Shown: positions 42,908 through 51,345 of the stretch, piece by piece | How the letters are laid out: each line of letters starts with the position of its first letter | How positions within the stretch are numbered: position 1 is the first letter of the stretch | Assembly (NCBI RefSeq): GCF_040358255.1 | Contig: NZ_CP132938.1 | Location: forward strand, 558,001-622,000 | Direction: 5' to 3' | From: Tunturibacter gelidoferens | Lineage (GTDB): Bacteria > Acidobacteriota > Terriglobia > Terriglobales > Acidobacteriaceae | DNA: 64,000 bases | The notes under the pieces: model-generated | The model's database searches: none | What the model saw: the letters and a program-made list of their open reading frames with translations, nothing else | Told to the model about the DNA's origin: nothing | Program-made: the position numbers and the translations under genes

Positions 42908-44689
42908 ATGCCATCGTTGCACGCAACGTTCGGTGATCAGATTCGAAGTACACCGCTCAAGCCGAGCAGGGTGATTCCGCTTCTTGTGGTTTGTGCTGTA
43001 TGCGCCATTGTGTTTACCTGCGCAGGCGGCTTTATTGTTTACACGAATACGCAGCACCTTATCTCGGCCCGAAACTGGCTGGATCATTCGAACAGCGTTC
43101 TAACGAGCCTGCAGACCGAGGCGCAGCGACTGGACCGCGTAGGCTACGAGATCCAATTGTACGAAGCGACGGGAGACGCGGCGGAGAAGCTAGCCGCGCA
43201 GACGGCTGCGGTATCGTTACATGCTGGAGTGTTGAATCTTGAAAGCCTGCTGAACGACAACGCGTCCCAGATGCGACATCTGCAGGATTTGGATACTCAG
43301 GTACGCAATCTGACCAAGGCGATCGATGGCTTCGAACGGCCGGGCGTGGTTCCCGAGCGGCAGATCCAGGATTGCCGCCGGAGCATCAACACGGTGCAGG
43401 AGGAGGAACGAGGGCTGCTGCGGCAACGGTCGGATGAGTCGCAGAACAGCCGGGACCGAAGTCTGCTCTCGGGAGCGGGCTATCTCGGTTTTTCGCTGTT
43501 CGTTGTGATTGTGCTCTTTGCATTTCTACTGAGAGATGCGGTGCGGCGACGGTCTTTCGAAAGACGAATCTCACTTGCGAACGACCAGTTGGAGGCTACG
43601 ATTGAAGAGCTTGAGCGACGCGGGGCCGAAGCGATTTTGCTGAAGAATGCGCGCGACGAACTGCAGTTGTGCGTCACCGCGAAGGAGGCTCAGGGGTGTG
43701 CGGTGCGACACTTTCGGGAGCTTGTGCCAGGAAGCAGCGGCGCTACCTTGATCATTAACAATTCACGAAGCATGCTTGAGGTGGCGGCGACGTGGAACGA
43801 TCCTTCGGCGTTGTCTGACGCGTTTGATATGGACGCCTGTTGCGGTTTGCGCGCCGGAAGACTGCGCTGGCGGAGGCCGGGACAGTCGGAGCTTCATTGT
43901 AGCCATTTTGCTGGCTCCGGGCCGGAGAACTACGTCTGCATTCCGCTTGCAGCACAGGGAGACACACTTGGGTTTGTGTATCTCTCGTTTCCCTCGAAGG
44001 AGATCGCAGATCTTGCCGACGGCCGCATGCAGTTAGTGCAGGAGATGGTGGAGTTGGCTTCGATGGCGATCGCTGGGCTGAACCTGAGAGCGAAGTTGGA
44101 GAGTCAGTCGATTCGTGACGGCCTGACAAGCCTTTTCAATCGCCACTTTATGGAGATTGCGCTGGAGCGCGAGGTGCAGCGCGCGGTTCGGCGGCATACG
44201 TCTCTCGCAGTGTTAATGCTGGACGTCGACCACTTCAAGGCGTTCAACGATACCTTCGGCCATGAGGCGGGCGATGTGGTGTTGCGTAAAGTGGCCGAGT
44301 GCTTTCAGCAGAGTGTTCGGAGCGAGGATGTTGTGTGTCGCTATGGAGGGGAAGAGTTTGTCATTCTTCTTCCGGAGATCACCGAGGAGCTTGCGTTGGC
44401 GAAGGCGAATACGATACGGCATAACGTAAACCGGCTGCGCATGAAATTTAAAGCAGAGGTTCTGCGCCCGGTCTCTGTATCGATTGGCCTGGCAATGTAT
44501 CCTGCGCCGGCAAGAGACGCCACCGATCTTCTGCGAATGGCGGATCACGCTTTGTACGATGCTAAACGCGGAGGACGCGACCGCGTGGTCGTCGCTCGTG
44601 AGTCCTTCAGCGACCATGGAGACAAGAGGCTTTCGGCAGTCCTGAGTCAGGTTTCTGAAGCGAGCGAGTCAAGTCCCGTCGTTGTGTAA
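42908..44689 (+). CDS. Membrane diguanylate cyclase with GAF-like and GGDEF domains
   Basis: 593 residues from the ATG at 42908; a TTG at 42902 is closer to AGGAG and would add two residues. TM1 is at residues about 20-45, followed by a periplasmic helical sensor of about 140 residues and TM2 (GFSLFVVIVLFAFLLRD). A coiled coil, a GAF-like domain and a C-terminal GGDEF domain follow. The active site is YGGEEF, and RSED five residues before it is an intact RxxD inhibitory site, so the enzyme should make cyclic di-GMP and be product-inhibited. The periplasmic ligand is unknown. Confidence 0.93.
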   Translation: MPSLHATFGDQIRSTPLKPSRVIPLLVVCAVCAIVFTCAGGFIVYTNTQHLISARNWLDHSNSVLTSLQTEAQRLDRVGYEIQLYEATGDAAEKLAAQTAAVSLHAGVLNLESLLNDNASQMRHLQDLDTQVRNLTKAIDGFERPGVVPERQIQDCRRSINTVQEEERGLLRQRSDESQNSRDRSLLSGAGYLGFSLFVVIVLFAFLLRDAVRRRSFERRISLANDQLEATIEELERRGAEAILLKNARDELQLCVTAKEAQGCAVRHFRELVPGSSGATLIINNSRSMLEVAATWNDPSALSDAFDMDACCGLRAGRLRWRRPGQSELHCSHFAGSGPENYVCIPLAAQGDTLGFVYLSFPSKEIADLADGRMQLVQEMVELASMAIAGLNLRAKLESQSIRDGLTSLFNRHFMEIALEREVQRAVRRHTSLAVLMLDVDHFKAFNDTFGHEAGDVVLRKVAECFQQSVRSEDVVCRYGGEEFVILLPEITEELALAKANTIRHNVNRLRMKFKAEVLRPVSVSIGLAMYPAPARDATDLLRMADHALYDAKRGGRDRVVVARESFSDHGDKRLSAVLSQVSEASESSPVVV

Positions 44690-44781
44690 CCACTAATGTC
44701 ACATATTTTTTAGAACACAAGAGAGGGGTTTTATCGGCCGGATGATGCATCTCTCCCGCGAATTTCTTTGTGCGCTGGAGT

Positions 44782-46443
44782 TCAAGGCAGATTGGACTCG
44801 AAGAGATCATAACGGTGTTCGAGTTCCCACTGTTCAGCGGCCTTTTCGCTGGATTGAAGAAAGCTCAGGCAGTTTGGGGTTGGATTTGCGCCTCCCAGAG
44901 GCTGTCCCGCACAGGCGGCAACGGTTTTGCTGAAGACATCGGGTTGCTGCCAAAGGCTGGGTCCGGGAAGGAAGTTGTGCTCGAGGCTGGTGCGGGCAGA
45001 TTGCTTGAGGTCGAGGTAGGAGAGGTCGAACTCCATGGCGGCACGGGTGTATTCGTTGGTGAGATCGATGCGGGAGACGCCCTCGTCGTCGGTGGAGAGG
45101 GCGAAGGGAACGCCGGCAGCGCGATAGGACGGAAGCGGATGCCAGGGAGCGGTGACGCCGAGGATGACATCATTCGAGGTGAGATTGATCTCAACCATGA
45201 TGTGGCGGTCGGCCAACTCCTTCAGCAATGCCTGCGGCTCGTTCTCGTACATGACGTCGACACCGTGGCCGATGCGTTCGGCATGGCCGAGATCGACGGC
45301 TTCGCGGATGTGGAAGCGAAGACCGTCGGGAGGGACCAAGCCGGGAGCGATCTCGCCTGCGTGAAGGGAGATGTGAACTTTGGGGTAGACGCCATGGAGA
45401 TAGTCGAGCATTAGCATCTGGCGGTGATACTCAGACATAGACAAGTAGGCGTCTTCGGGCTGCACGAAGTTGAGCCCGACGACACGAGGGTCCACTGACG
45501 CGACCTCGAATGCCAACAGCGTCTGCGCGAAGACATGCTGCGGAGGGAAGGCTCGTAGGACCTGATAGAGGAAGCGGATTTTGACGGAGCAGCCCGGTCG
45601 GGCGCTGGGCTGGCCGCAGTTCTCGATGGTGTCACGAGCGTCGAGAGCGTCGTCTAATTCTTTGCGATCAACGGCGACTTCGTCGCGGAGGCCTGCATTG
45701 AGGAGGGTTTCGCGAAGGCGGCTGAGGTCCTCACGGCTGGTGCCAGTGGCGTCGCCGGTACGGTTTTGCGCTGGATCTGCAGGGGTGGAGGGCCAATCAA
45801 TTTTCGAGATGACCTTGGAGAGGTCGGTGAAGATCGGAGTCTCCATAACCTCCAGGTACTGCTCATTTTGTGCGGCAGCACGGGTGGCGACTTCGTCGAG
45901 CCATTCTCCCGCGTGAGATTTGTTGAGACTGCGGAAGCGGTCGAAGGTAGCGAAGAACTGATCGTGCCCGCTGACGCCCGCGCTAGGAACGAAGGCGCGC
46001 ATGGAGAAGGAATCGACGAGAGCATCGTAGAGCTTCTGATCTTTAAAGGCGTCTTCGACGCGAACATTTCCTTCGCCACAGACGGGCTGCGGCGGGATGC
46101 TGCGGGTGGTACCGACCGGCTTGGTGAAGCTATGTGTTGTAGGGTCGACGCAGAGGAGATCGGCGGCTCCATCCTTAATGAAGGTTTCTGCGTAGATCGC
46201 TCCGGAGAGGTGCATGTGGAGGTCGGCACCTTTGGGCATGCGGGTGAGGAAGGCGTTGAGTTGGAGAGGACTCTGTCGTGCGGTATTGAAGGTTTTGATG
46301 GCCCGCTGTTCGCGCGGCGTCGCCACGGCGGTTCCTTTTGCAACGACCGATGTGGTTGGTGGAGTTGCGACTTGTGCGTGTGCGGCAGTGACGAAACAGA
46401 AAAGAAATGATGCAGCCGTTAGGTTTCGGAGACGACGGATCAT
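44782..46443 (-). CDS. Secreted adenosine deaminase (ADGF/CECR1-like)
   Basis: 553 residues. The ATG at 46443 has AAGGA just upstream and is followed by a signal peptide (LTAASFLFCFVTAAHAQ). Metal-binding HLHMHLSG-type motif (ADLHMHLSGAIY), HISLHAGEIAPG, ERIGHGVDV and FALSTDDEG provide the usual zinc ligands and catalytic residues. The N-terminal 100-residue extension before the first motif resembles secreted growth-factor-type deaminases. Probably deaminates adenosine in the periplasm for purine salvage. Different from the cytosolic enzyme at the start of the window. Confidence 0.92.
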   Translation of the reverse strand: MIRRLRNLTAASFLFCFVTAAHAQVATPPTTSVVAKGTAVATPREQRAIKTFNTARQSPLQLNAFLTRMPKGADLHMHLSGAIYAETFIKDGAADLLCVDPTTHSFTKPVGTTRSIPPQPVCGEGNVRVEDAFKDQKLYDALVDSFSMRAFVPSAGVSGHDQFFATFDRFRSLNKSHAGEWLDEVATRAAAQNEQYLEVMETPIFTDLSKVISKIDWPSTPADPAQNRTGDATGTSREDLSRLRETLLNAGLRDEVAVDRKELDDALDARDTIENCGQPSARPGCSVKIRFLYQVLRAFPPQHVFAQTLLAFEVASVDPRVVGLNFVQPEDAYLSMSEYHRQMLMLDYLHGVYPKVHISLHAGEIAPGLVPPDGLRFHIREAVDLGHAERIGHGVDVMYENEPQALLKELADRHIMVEINLTSNDVILGVTAPWHPLPSYRAAGVPFALSTDDEGVSRIDLTNEYTRAAMEFDLSYLDLKQSARTSLEHNFLPGPSLWQQPDVFSKTVAACAGQPLGGANPTPNCLSFLQSSEKAAEQWELEHRYDLFESNLP

Positions 46444-46645
46444 TGGCTTCCTTGCGGTTCGAGTATGAGAAAGGATAGCTTGAGATGGCGAGTTGGCGGT
46501 ATGGCTCGAGATTGCTATACTTGGAATGCGTTTGCGTTGCTGGTTCCCCACCGGCGATGGGCTCCCTGAAAAGCTCGGGGCAACAGATGTAGCAATAGCG
46601 CACGGCGGTTCTTGGCGATCTCCGATAATAAGCGTTTTATGCCAA

Positions 46646-46720
46646 GGCCAGATAGCTCAGTGGTAGAGCGCGGCCCTGAAAAGGCCGGCGTCGGCGGTTC
46701 GATCCCGTCTCTGGCCACCA
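46646..46720 (+). tRNA. tRNA-Phe (anticodon GAA)
   Basis: A complete 75-nt cloverleaf. The acceptor GGCCAGA pairs with TCTGGCC, the D arm is GCTC...GAGC, and the anticodon stem CGGCC/GGCCG has loop CTGAAAA (anticodon GAA at 46678-46680). The T arm is GGCGG/CCGTC with TTCGATC, the discriminator is A, and CCA is encoded. tRNA genes are frequent island boundaries; gene content and strand composition change after this point. Confidence 0.96.
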
Positions 46721-46750
46721 TATAATCAACAACATAAGAGCATTGAACCG

Positions 46751-46775
46751 AAGCCTCCCATCTGAGATGGCTTTT
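46751..46775 (+). terminator. Probable terminator of the tRNA gene
   Basis: AAGCC (46751-46755) pairs with GGCTT (46769-46773) around an inner ATC/GAT stem and is followed by a T run. It is 30 bp after the CCA end. The rest of the gap to the TetR gene (46776-47047) shows no gene. Confidence 0.5.
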
Positions 46776-47047
46776 GCGTTCATTGGCTAAATACTTGTAT
46801 TTTCAGTGTCTTGTGAATTTCAGGTGCTGGTCGCGTATTGGTCGTGCGTTGCTTTCCTTACATCACCCGATGCTCTAAGTCCTTTTAATTGATTACGATG
46901 TGTGGTCGGAGAATCAGCGACGCCAGCCCTTTTTCCAGAGCTTTCATTCTTGGGAAATGAGTCGCGTGTTGATGCAATGACCGACCTGGCGGCTTTGAGA
47001 ATCCGTTGCGATTCTGTGCGTAGAAGAAAGATGCCGATTTCGACTAT

Positions 47048-47677
47048 TCATGCGGACGATATCAAATGATCAAACAGGGATTGAATCAGGCTGCGTGTGT
47101 TTTTCTGAGAGAGTTCTGTGCCGAGGATTCTCTGGGTGACTGCCAGACCATGAGCGAGATTGATGATGACCGTGATGAAGTCTTCCGGCTTCAACCTCGA
47201 AGTGACTTCAGGAGATCGCAAGAGGTCCTTGATAAGCTCACTTCCGTCGCGAAGCTGCTGCCGATGCAATTCAACAAAGCTTTGCCGGATACGTTCGCTT
47301 CGAAGAGCTCCAACCTCGAATTCAGCACGAAACACGATCCAATCATGGTCCGTCATCAGGTCGGCAATGGCGTCCCGCATTTTTTTCAACCGCTTCTTGC
47401 CTGAAGGCTCTTCGTTCAGTAGAGAACGGAAGACATTCAAGTGGCGCGCCTGTTCCTCATGGATTACAGCGACAAACAGATCTTCCTTACCGTCGAAGTT
47501 GGAATAGAGAGCGCCCCGAGAATATCCGGCATCCTCCGCGATCTTCTCCGCCACAGCGCCGCCAAGCCCGTAACGCAGAAAGTGCCTGCGTCCTACGGCG
47601 ATCAATGTGGCACGAGTCTGTGCTCGGCTCTCCTCGCGGGTGAGTCGCTTTCGTGGTGTTGTCCCGCTCACAGGCAT
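47048..47677 (-). CDS. TetR-family transcriptional regulator
   Basis: 209 residues. A basic N-terminal arm (PRKRLTREESRAQTR) is followed by the three-helix TetR DNA-binding domain with GLGGAVAEKIAEDAGYSRGALYSNFDGKEDL. A ligand-binding helical domain follows, with no recognised effector. It is separated by repeats and small genes from the EmrB/QacA-type exporter on the other strand, which it may control. Candidate sites are GTATCCTGATAC (47814-47825), about 140 bp upstream of its start, and the palindrome at 48600-48633. Confidence 0.88.
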   Translation of the reverse strand: MPVSGTTPRKRLTREESRAQTRATLIAVGRRHFLRYGLGGAVAEKIAEDAGYSRGALYSNFDGKEDLFVAVIHEEQARHLNVFRSLLNEEPSGKKRLKKMRDAIADLMTDHDWIVFRAEFEVGALRSERIRQSFVELHRQQLRDGSELIKDLLRSPEVTSRLKPEDFITVIINLAHGLAVTQRILGTELSQKNTRSLIQSLFDHLISSA

Positions 47678-47813
47678 TTGAATACTTAGCTCCTCCCGAT
47701 CGTTGGTCTAGCTATTCATTGACGGCTCTAAGAAGCGTAAGACACGCTCCAGATGACGCGAACGTCAGAATCGAGGTTGTGCCAACACGATTGTGTACAC
47801 AAATGAACACTCT

Positions 47814-47825
47814 GTATCCTGATAC
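47814..47825. promoter_or_regulatory. Short palindrome upstream of the TetR gene
   Basis: GTATC-CT-GATAC, a perfect 5-bp inverted repeat with a 2-base spacer. GATAC and GTAT also occur in the palindrome at 48600-48633. A candidate TetR operator for autoregulation. Confidence 0.35.
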
Positions 47826-47936
47826 GAGGATAGTTTATACTCCAGAGCACTGACGCGAAGATATCGAGAGTTGCCGGCCTCACATCGACGCAATCTGTGA
47901 TGAATCTAAGCGTTCGATCCACAAACCTTCAGGCCT

Positions 47937-48044
47937 CTAGAACAATTCAATGACCACACCCACAATCGCCATGATTGCGGGAACGACATACCACAGGTAG
48001 CCATTGGGATGTCTTCCAGATCATCTTGTCATTTTAGTTTCCAT
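47937..48044 (-). pseudogene. Small membrane-protein gene with an in-frame TGA
   Basis: AAGGAGCC stands just before an ATG at 48044. The frame reads METKMTR, then TGA, then SGRHPNGYLWYVVPAIMAI and VGVVIELF to a TAG. The part after the TGA is a convincing single-pass transmembrane peptide in the same frame as the ATG. CGA to TGA would explain the stop. Selenocysteine is unlikely because no SECIS-like hairpin or Sec motif is evident. Confidence 0.45.
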
Positions 48045-48170
48045 GTTGGCTCCTTAGCCATTCACGTGGAACTGGAACTGTCCGGCGAGCGGGGAGATAA
48101 AGCGGTATGACACACCGGTCCCTGCGAGAAGATCGCAGTAATCTTCAGGCTGCTGGAAATCGAAAGGCAC

Positions 48171-48569
48171 TCAGAGATGCGCCCACCCCCGGCGTGCCAG
48201 TGCTACGCCCAATCCGATGCAAACCAATGCCGTTACCCGCAACGTCGGCATATATAGCGATCCCAGCCAAGCAATGTATGCAGAAAGAGCATCCTGTTCG
48301 GGCTTCATATAAATCCCCCAGATCCCGAAGGCCATGCAGACCAGGCCCAATACGAGACAGATCCACTGCTCGATAACAACAATCGTCTTGCGCTGAGCGC
48401 TCTCTTGTTCGCCTCCTCTCTTCTCCCTCACACCCTGTCCGGCACCCGAAGTGCGTTCGCGGCTGGGGTGTCCAACATCTTTGTGAAGACTGCGGGTACC
48501 GCGATCATAGCTTTGAATCGGGGGTATGACTTTGGTCGCCAATGTGCGGCCTGTGCCTGTGTCAGCCAT
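48171..48569 (-). CDS. Small two-helix membrane protein with charged N-terminus
   Basis: 132 residues from the ATG at 48569, chosen for AGGAAG six bases upstream. The N-terminal 75 residues are polar and basic (RGGEQESAQRK). Two hydrophobic segments follow (WICLVLGLVCMAFGIWGIY and LRVTALVCIGLGVALA). No recognised family. It shares a promoter region, containing a palindrome, with the exporter gene transcribed the other way, suggesting co-regulation. Confidence 0.6.
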   Translation of the reverse strand: MADTGTGRTLATKVIPPIQSYDRGTRSLHKDVGHPSRERTSGAGQGVREKRGGEQESAQRKTIVVIEQWICLVLGLVCMAFGIWGIYMKPEQDALSAYIAWLGSLYMPTLRVTALVCIGLGVALARRGWAHL

Positions 48570-48599
48570 CGTAGCTTCCTCCACAAATTTTCGCGCTCT

Positions 48600-48633
48600 A
48601 TACATACGATATGATTTTAGATACAGTATGTAT
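48600..48633. promoter_or_regulatory. Inverted repeat between the small membrane gene and the exporter
   Basis: ATACATAC (48600-48607) and GTATGTAT (48626-48633) are perfect 8-bp arms separated by 18 bp. The site lies 31 bp upstream of the minus-strand gene and 140 bp before the exporter. Its position and symmetry fit a TetR-family operator controlling both genes. Confidence 0.5.
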
Positions 48634-48771
48634 ATCAAATGATCGCCAATGCTCAGTTTCTAAGAAGAGCATTGAGTGGAAACGGCTCGCAAAGTATTGC
48701 GATGTGACCGCGGTTGGTTGGGCTCACGTTATTGAATCTGACAACGCCCAATCCGCCGGAAAGGAAAGCGG

Positions 48772-50364
48772 ATGTCAGATGAAGCCGGGAGCAGCGGGCG
48801 ATGGAAGCCTAAAGTCAACCCCTGGCTGATCGCGGCCACAGTTGCCCTCGCTGCCTTCATGGAGGTTCTCGATACCTCCATTGCCAATGTCGCCCTTCCC
48901 CACATTGCCGGTGATCTCGGCGCCAGCACCGATCAGGGAACCTGGGTTCTCACCAGCTATCTGGTCTCCAACGCAATCATTTTGCCGGTGGGCGCGTGGG
49001 CGTCGAGTGTCATCGGCCGCAAGAATTTCTTTCTGCTATGCATCACCATCTTCACCGCGGCAAGTTTTCTTTGCGGTATCGCCCCAACGCTACCGATCTT
49101 GCTCATCTCGCGGGTACTTCAGGGAGTCGGAGGTGGCGGCCTCCAGCCTATGGCGCAGGCCATCATGGCGGATTCCTTCGAAGAAAAAAAGCGTGGCCAG
49201 GCCTTCGCGCTCTACGGTCTTGTGGCAGTGCTTGCGCCATCCCTTGGGCCGACGATCGGCGGTTGGATCACCGACAACTACTCCTGGCGATGGATCTTCT
49301 ATATCAATCTTCCCGTCGGCATCCTCGCGTTCTTTCTGGTCAGCCGCCTGGTGCAGGATCCGCCCTGGATCAAAGCAGACCGTGCCAATCTCAGGAAACT
49401 GGACTACATCGGCCTCGGATTGCTCACGGTCGCCATGGGCGGCATGCAAGTCATGCTGGATAAGGGGGAAGAGAACGACTGGTTTGCCTCCACCTTCATC
49501 CGCATCTTCTGCTTTCTATTCGTTGCAGGTATGGCCGGCCTGATCTGGTGGCAGTGGCGGGCTAAGAATCCCATCATGAATTTGCGGCTATTCAAGTACA
49601 AGAATTTCGCTATCTGTTGTTTCCTCATGATTCTAGTCGGCGGCGTCCTGAATGCCGCAACCGTACTCGAGCCCCAGTTCCTGCAGCAGTTGATGGGCTA
49701 CACGGCAACCCGCGCCGGAGAAGCGCTCGGCGGCGGCGGACTCGCCCTGCTCGTCGTTATGCCGCTGGCAGGAATAGCTACCGGCAGGTTTCCGGCGAGA
49801 AACATGGCTGCATTCGGTTTCGTCTGCTTCGCCGGCGCGTTCTATTACACCTCCACGCACTTCACGCTCACTATGACCTTCGGTTTTGCCTCGTGGTTGC
49901 GAATTCTTCAGATGTTCGCGATTCCTTTCGCCTTCATCGCCATCACTACCGCGGCTTATGTCGGACTTCCGAAAGAGGCGAGCAATCAGGTCTCTGGGAT
50001 CATCAACTTCGTTCGCAACGTTGGCGGCAGTATCTTTATCGCCGTCACTGGAGCGATCGTCACCAACCGTTCTCTCTTTCACCAGGCACGCCTGCAGGAG
50101 TCCATGCAGCCGGGCAATCCCGCCTTCGTCAACCGGGTCAACGCGCTTACCTCTTACTTTGGCGGTAGCGGCAAAGGACCCGGACCCGGCCTCATGGCGC
50201 GAGCTGCAATTTACCAGCAACTCAATCAGCAGGCTGCTGCGCAGGCTTATCAGGACATCTACCGTCTGCTCTGTTGGATGGCAATGGGCATGGTGGTGTG
50301 CGCTTTCGTACTAAGTAAGAACAAGCCCGGACAGGGCGCCCCTGCGGGAGAAGCAATGCACTAG
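48772..50364 (+). CDS. DHA2-family (EmrB/QacA) drug:H+ antiporter
   Basis: 530 residues with 14 hydrophobic segments, matching the 14-TM DHA2 group. Motif C/D1-like LDTSIANVALPHIAG in TM1, the GAWASSVIGRKNFF loop (motif A) and a GPTIGGWITDNYSWRWIFYINLPVG stretch starting near residue 160 identify the family. GGAAAGGAAAG precedes the ATG. No EmrA-like adaptor is adjacent. Regulated probably by the TetR protein at 47.0-47.7 kb. Confidence 0.93.
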   Translation: MSDEAGSSGRWKPKVNPWLIAATVALAAFMEVLDTSIANVALPHIAGDLGASTDQGTWVLTSYLVSNAIILPVGAWASSVIGRKNFFLLCITIFTAASFLCGIAPTLPILLISRVLQGVGGGGLQPMAQAIMADSFEEKKRGQAFALYGLVAVLAPSLGPTIGGWITDNYSWRWIFYINLPVGILAFFLVSRLVQDPPWIKADRANLRKLDYIGLGLLTVAMGGMQVMLDKGEENDWFASTFIRIFCFLFVAGMAGLIWWQWRAKNPIMNLRLFKYKNFAICCFLMILVGGVLNAATVLEPQFLQQLMGYTATRAGEALGGGGLALLVVMPLAGIATGRFPARNMAAFGFVCFAGAFYYTSTHFTLTMTFGFASWLRILQMFAIPFAFIAITTAAYVGLPKEASNQVSGIINFVRNVGGSIFIAVTGAIVTNRSLFHQARLQESMQPGNPAFVNRVNALTSYFGGSGKGPGPGLMARAAIYQQLNQQAAAQAYQDIYRLLCWMAMGMVVCAFVLSKNKPGQGAPAGEAMH

Positions 50365-50450
50365 CAACGCACCTCACCATCAGGCCAGTATTGCCGGACG
50401 AAATTGCACTTCTAAAGTGCTGCGTTATTTCAATCAGGAGATAGGGTTAC

Positions 50451-50735
50451 ATGTGCGATAAAAAAACCAGCTCGATTGTTCACGCTCAGCAGACGCCTGT
50501 CGAACGAGTTGCCGAGCTTATGACGACAGCGGAAACGGAACTCGCCGCCTTTTACGAGACAGTATTCAGACGATATGGCCTGAAGGAAGCGAAGAAGTCG
50601 GCGCAGGACTGGATCGAAGAATTGGAGACGATGGATTGGCCCGCTGACTGGGCCCTCCCGAACTGGCGTCATGTGACAATCGCCGCTGCCGATTGCCTTG
50701 CCCTCAGAATCCTCGAACATTCTCCGCGCCGGTGA
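50451..50735 (+). CDS. Small soluble protein of unknown function
   Basis: 94 residues. Amphipathic helices (RVAELMTTAETELAAFYETV, LKEAKKSAQDWIEELETM) followed by a Trp-rich segment (WPADWALPNWRHV). No recognised domain. It lies 86 bp after the exporter on the same strand. Confidence 0.55.
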   Translation: MCDKKTSSIVHAQQTPVERVAELMTTAETELAAFYETVFRRYGLKEAKKSAQDWIEELETMDWPADWALPNWRHVTIAAADCLALRILEHSPRR

Positions 50736-51310
50736 GGACCAACCGACCTCCTATCTGCATTGGACCTGGATGATGGTCAATGCGGCCTCTTGCACCTATA
50801 GGGAAAAATGTTCTTCCTGATCAGAAGTGTCAGGGAGGACGCAAGCTCTTTGAAGACCATCGGCGGTTCCTCAGGACGACAAGAAGCCGCGCCCGCAGCC
50901 CTCGTTGCTCACGATGCGACAGATCGTATTTGGCGACTGCGGTTAAACTCTTCCGATTGGCAAAGCCCTGTTGCGGAAGACTCGTCGATGCCGCTCGGCA
51001 ATTCTGCTCAACTGTAGAGCCAGCAAATTGCAAGAGAAAGGAATTCGGTCCTAAGAGTCGAATTGAGGATAGTGGAGTTAGCCGCGAGTCACGAGCTGAG
51101 TTATCACCTCACGAAGCGGCGTCGCTCCATCCACATGCTCGGTTCCGGGTACCTGCCGTAGATCCCGCCCATGCTTCATGAGGCAAAGAACAGATAGCAG
51201 GTCTCCCTGGAATTGAGCTTTAAATGCGAATTGGCCCCGCCAACTCGCCTGAAGGTTGGCGCTCGAGATTTGGTGAACTTTTTCTCCTAACCGTGCAAAC
51301 CCGCATTTGA
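50736..51310. other. Gap with no gene I can support
   Basis: About 575 bp. A minus-strand frame at 51078-51310 reads with protein-like quality at its end (LMKHGRDLRQVPGTEHVDGA then TPLREVITQLVTRG), but no convincing start or domain is seen; it may be a fragment of a gene. Frames on the + strand appear spurious. Confidence 0.3.
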
Positions 51311-51320
51311 AAATACATGT

Positions 51321-51345
51321 TTGTTCATGATATTTCTTGTTTATG
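51321..51345 (+). promoter_or_regulatory. Direct repeat at the DeoR gene start
   Basis: TTGTTCATG (51321-51329) and TTGTTTATG (51337-51345) are separated by seven bases; the second includes the start codon, and ATGCATGA extends it. DeoR/GlpR-type regulators commonly bind direct repeats of this kind, so autoregulation is plausible. Confidence 0.4.

Noticed and set aside
46531..46600. A possible riboswitch upstream of tRNA-Phe
   Set aside because: Some GC-rich paired segments are visible, but no known aptamer core could be matched and no gene follows it except the tRNA.
47937..48044. Selenocysteine at the in-frame TGA
   Set aside because: No Sec-type motif or SECIS-like hairpin is evident and the downstream peptide is a plain transmembrane segment; a CGA to TGA mutation is simpler.
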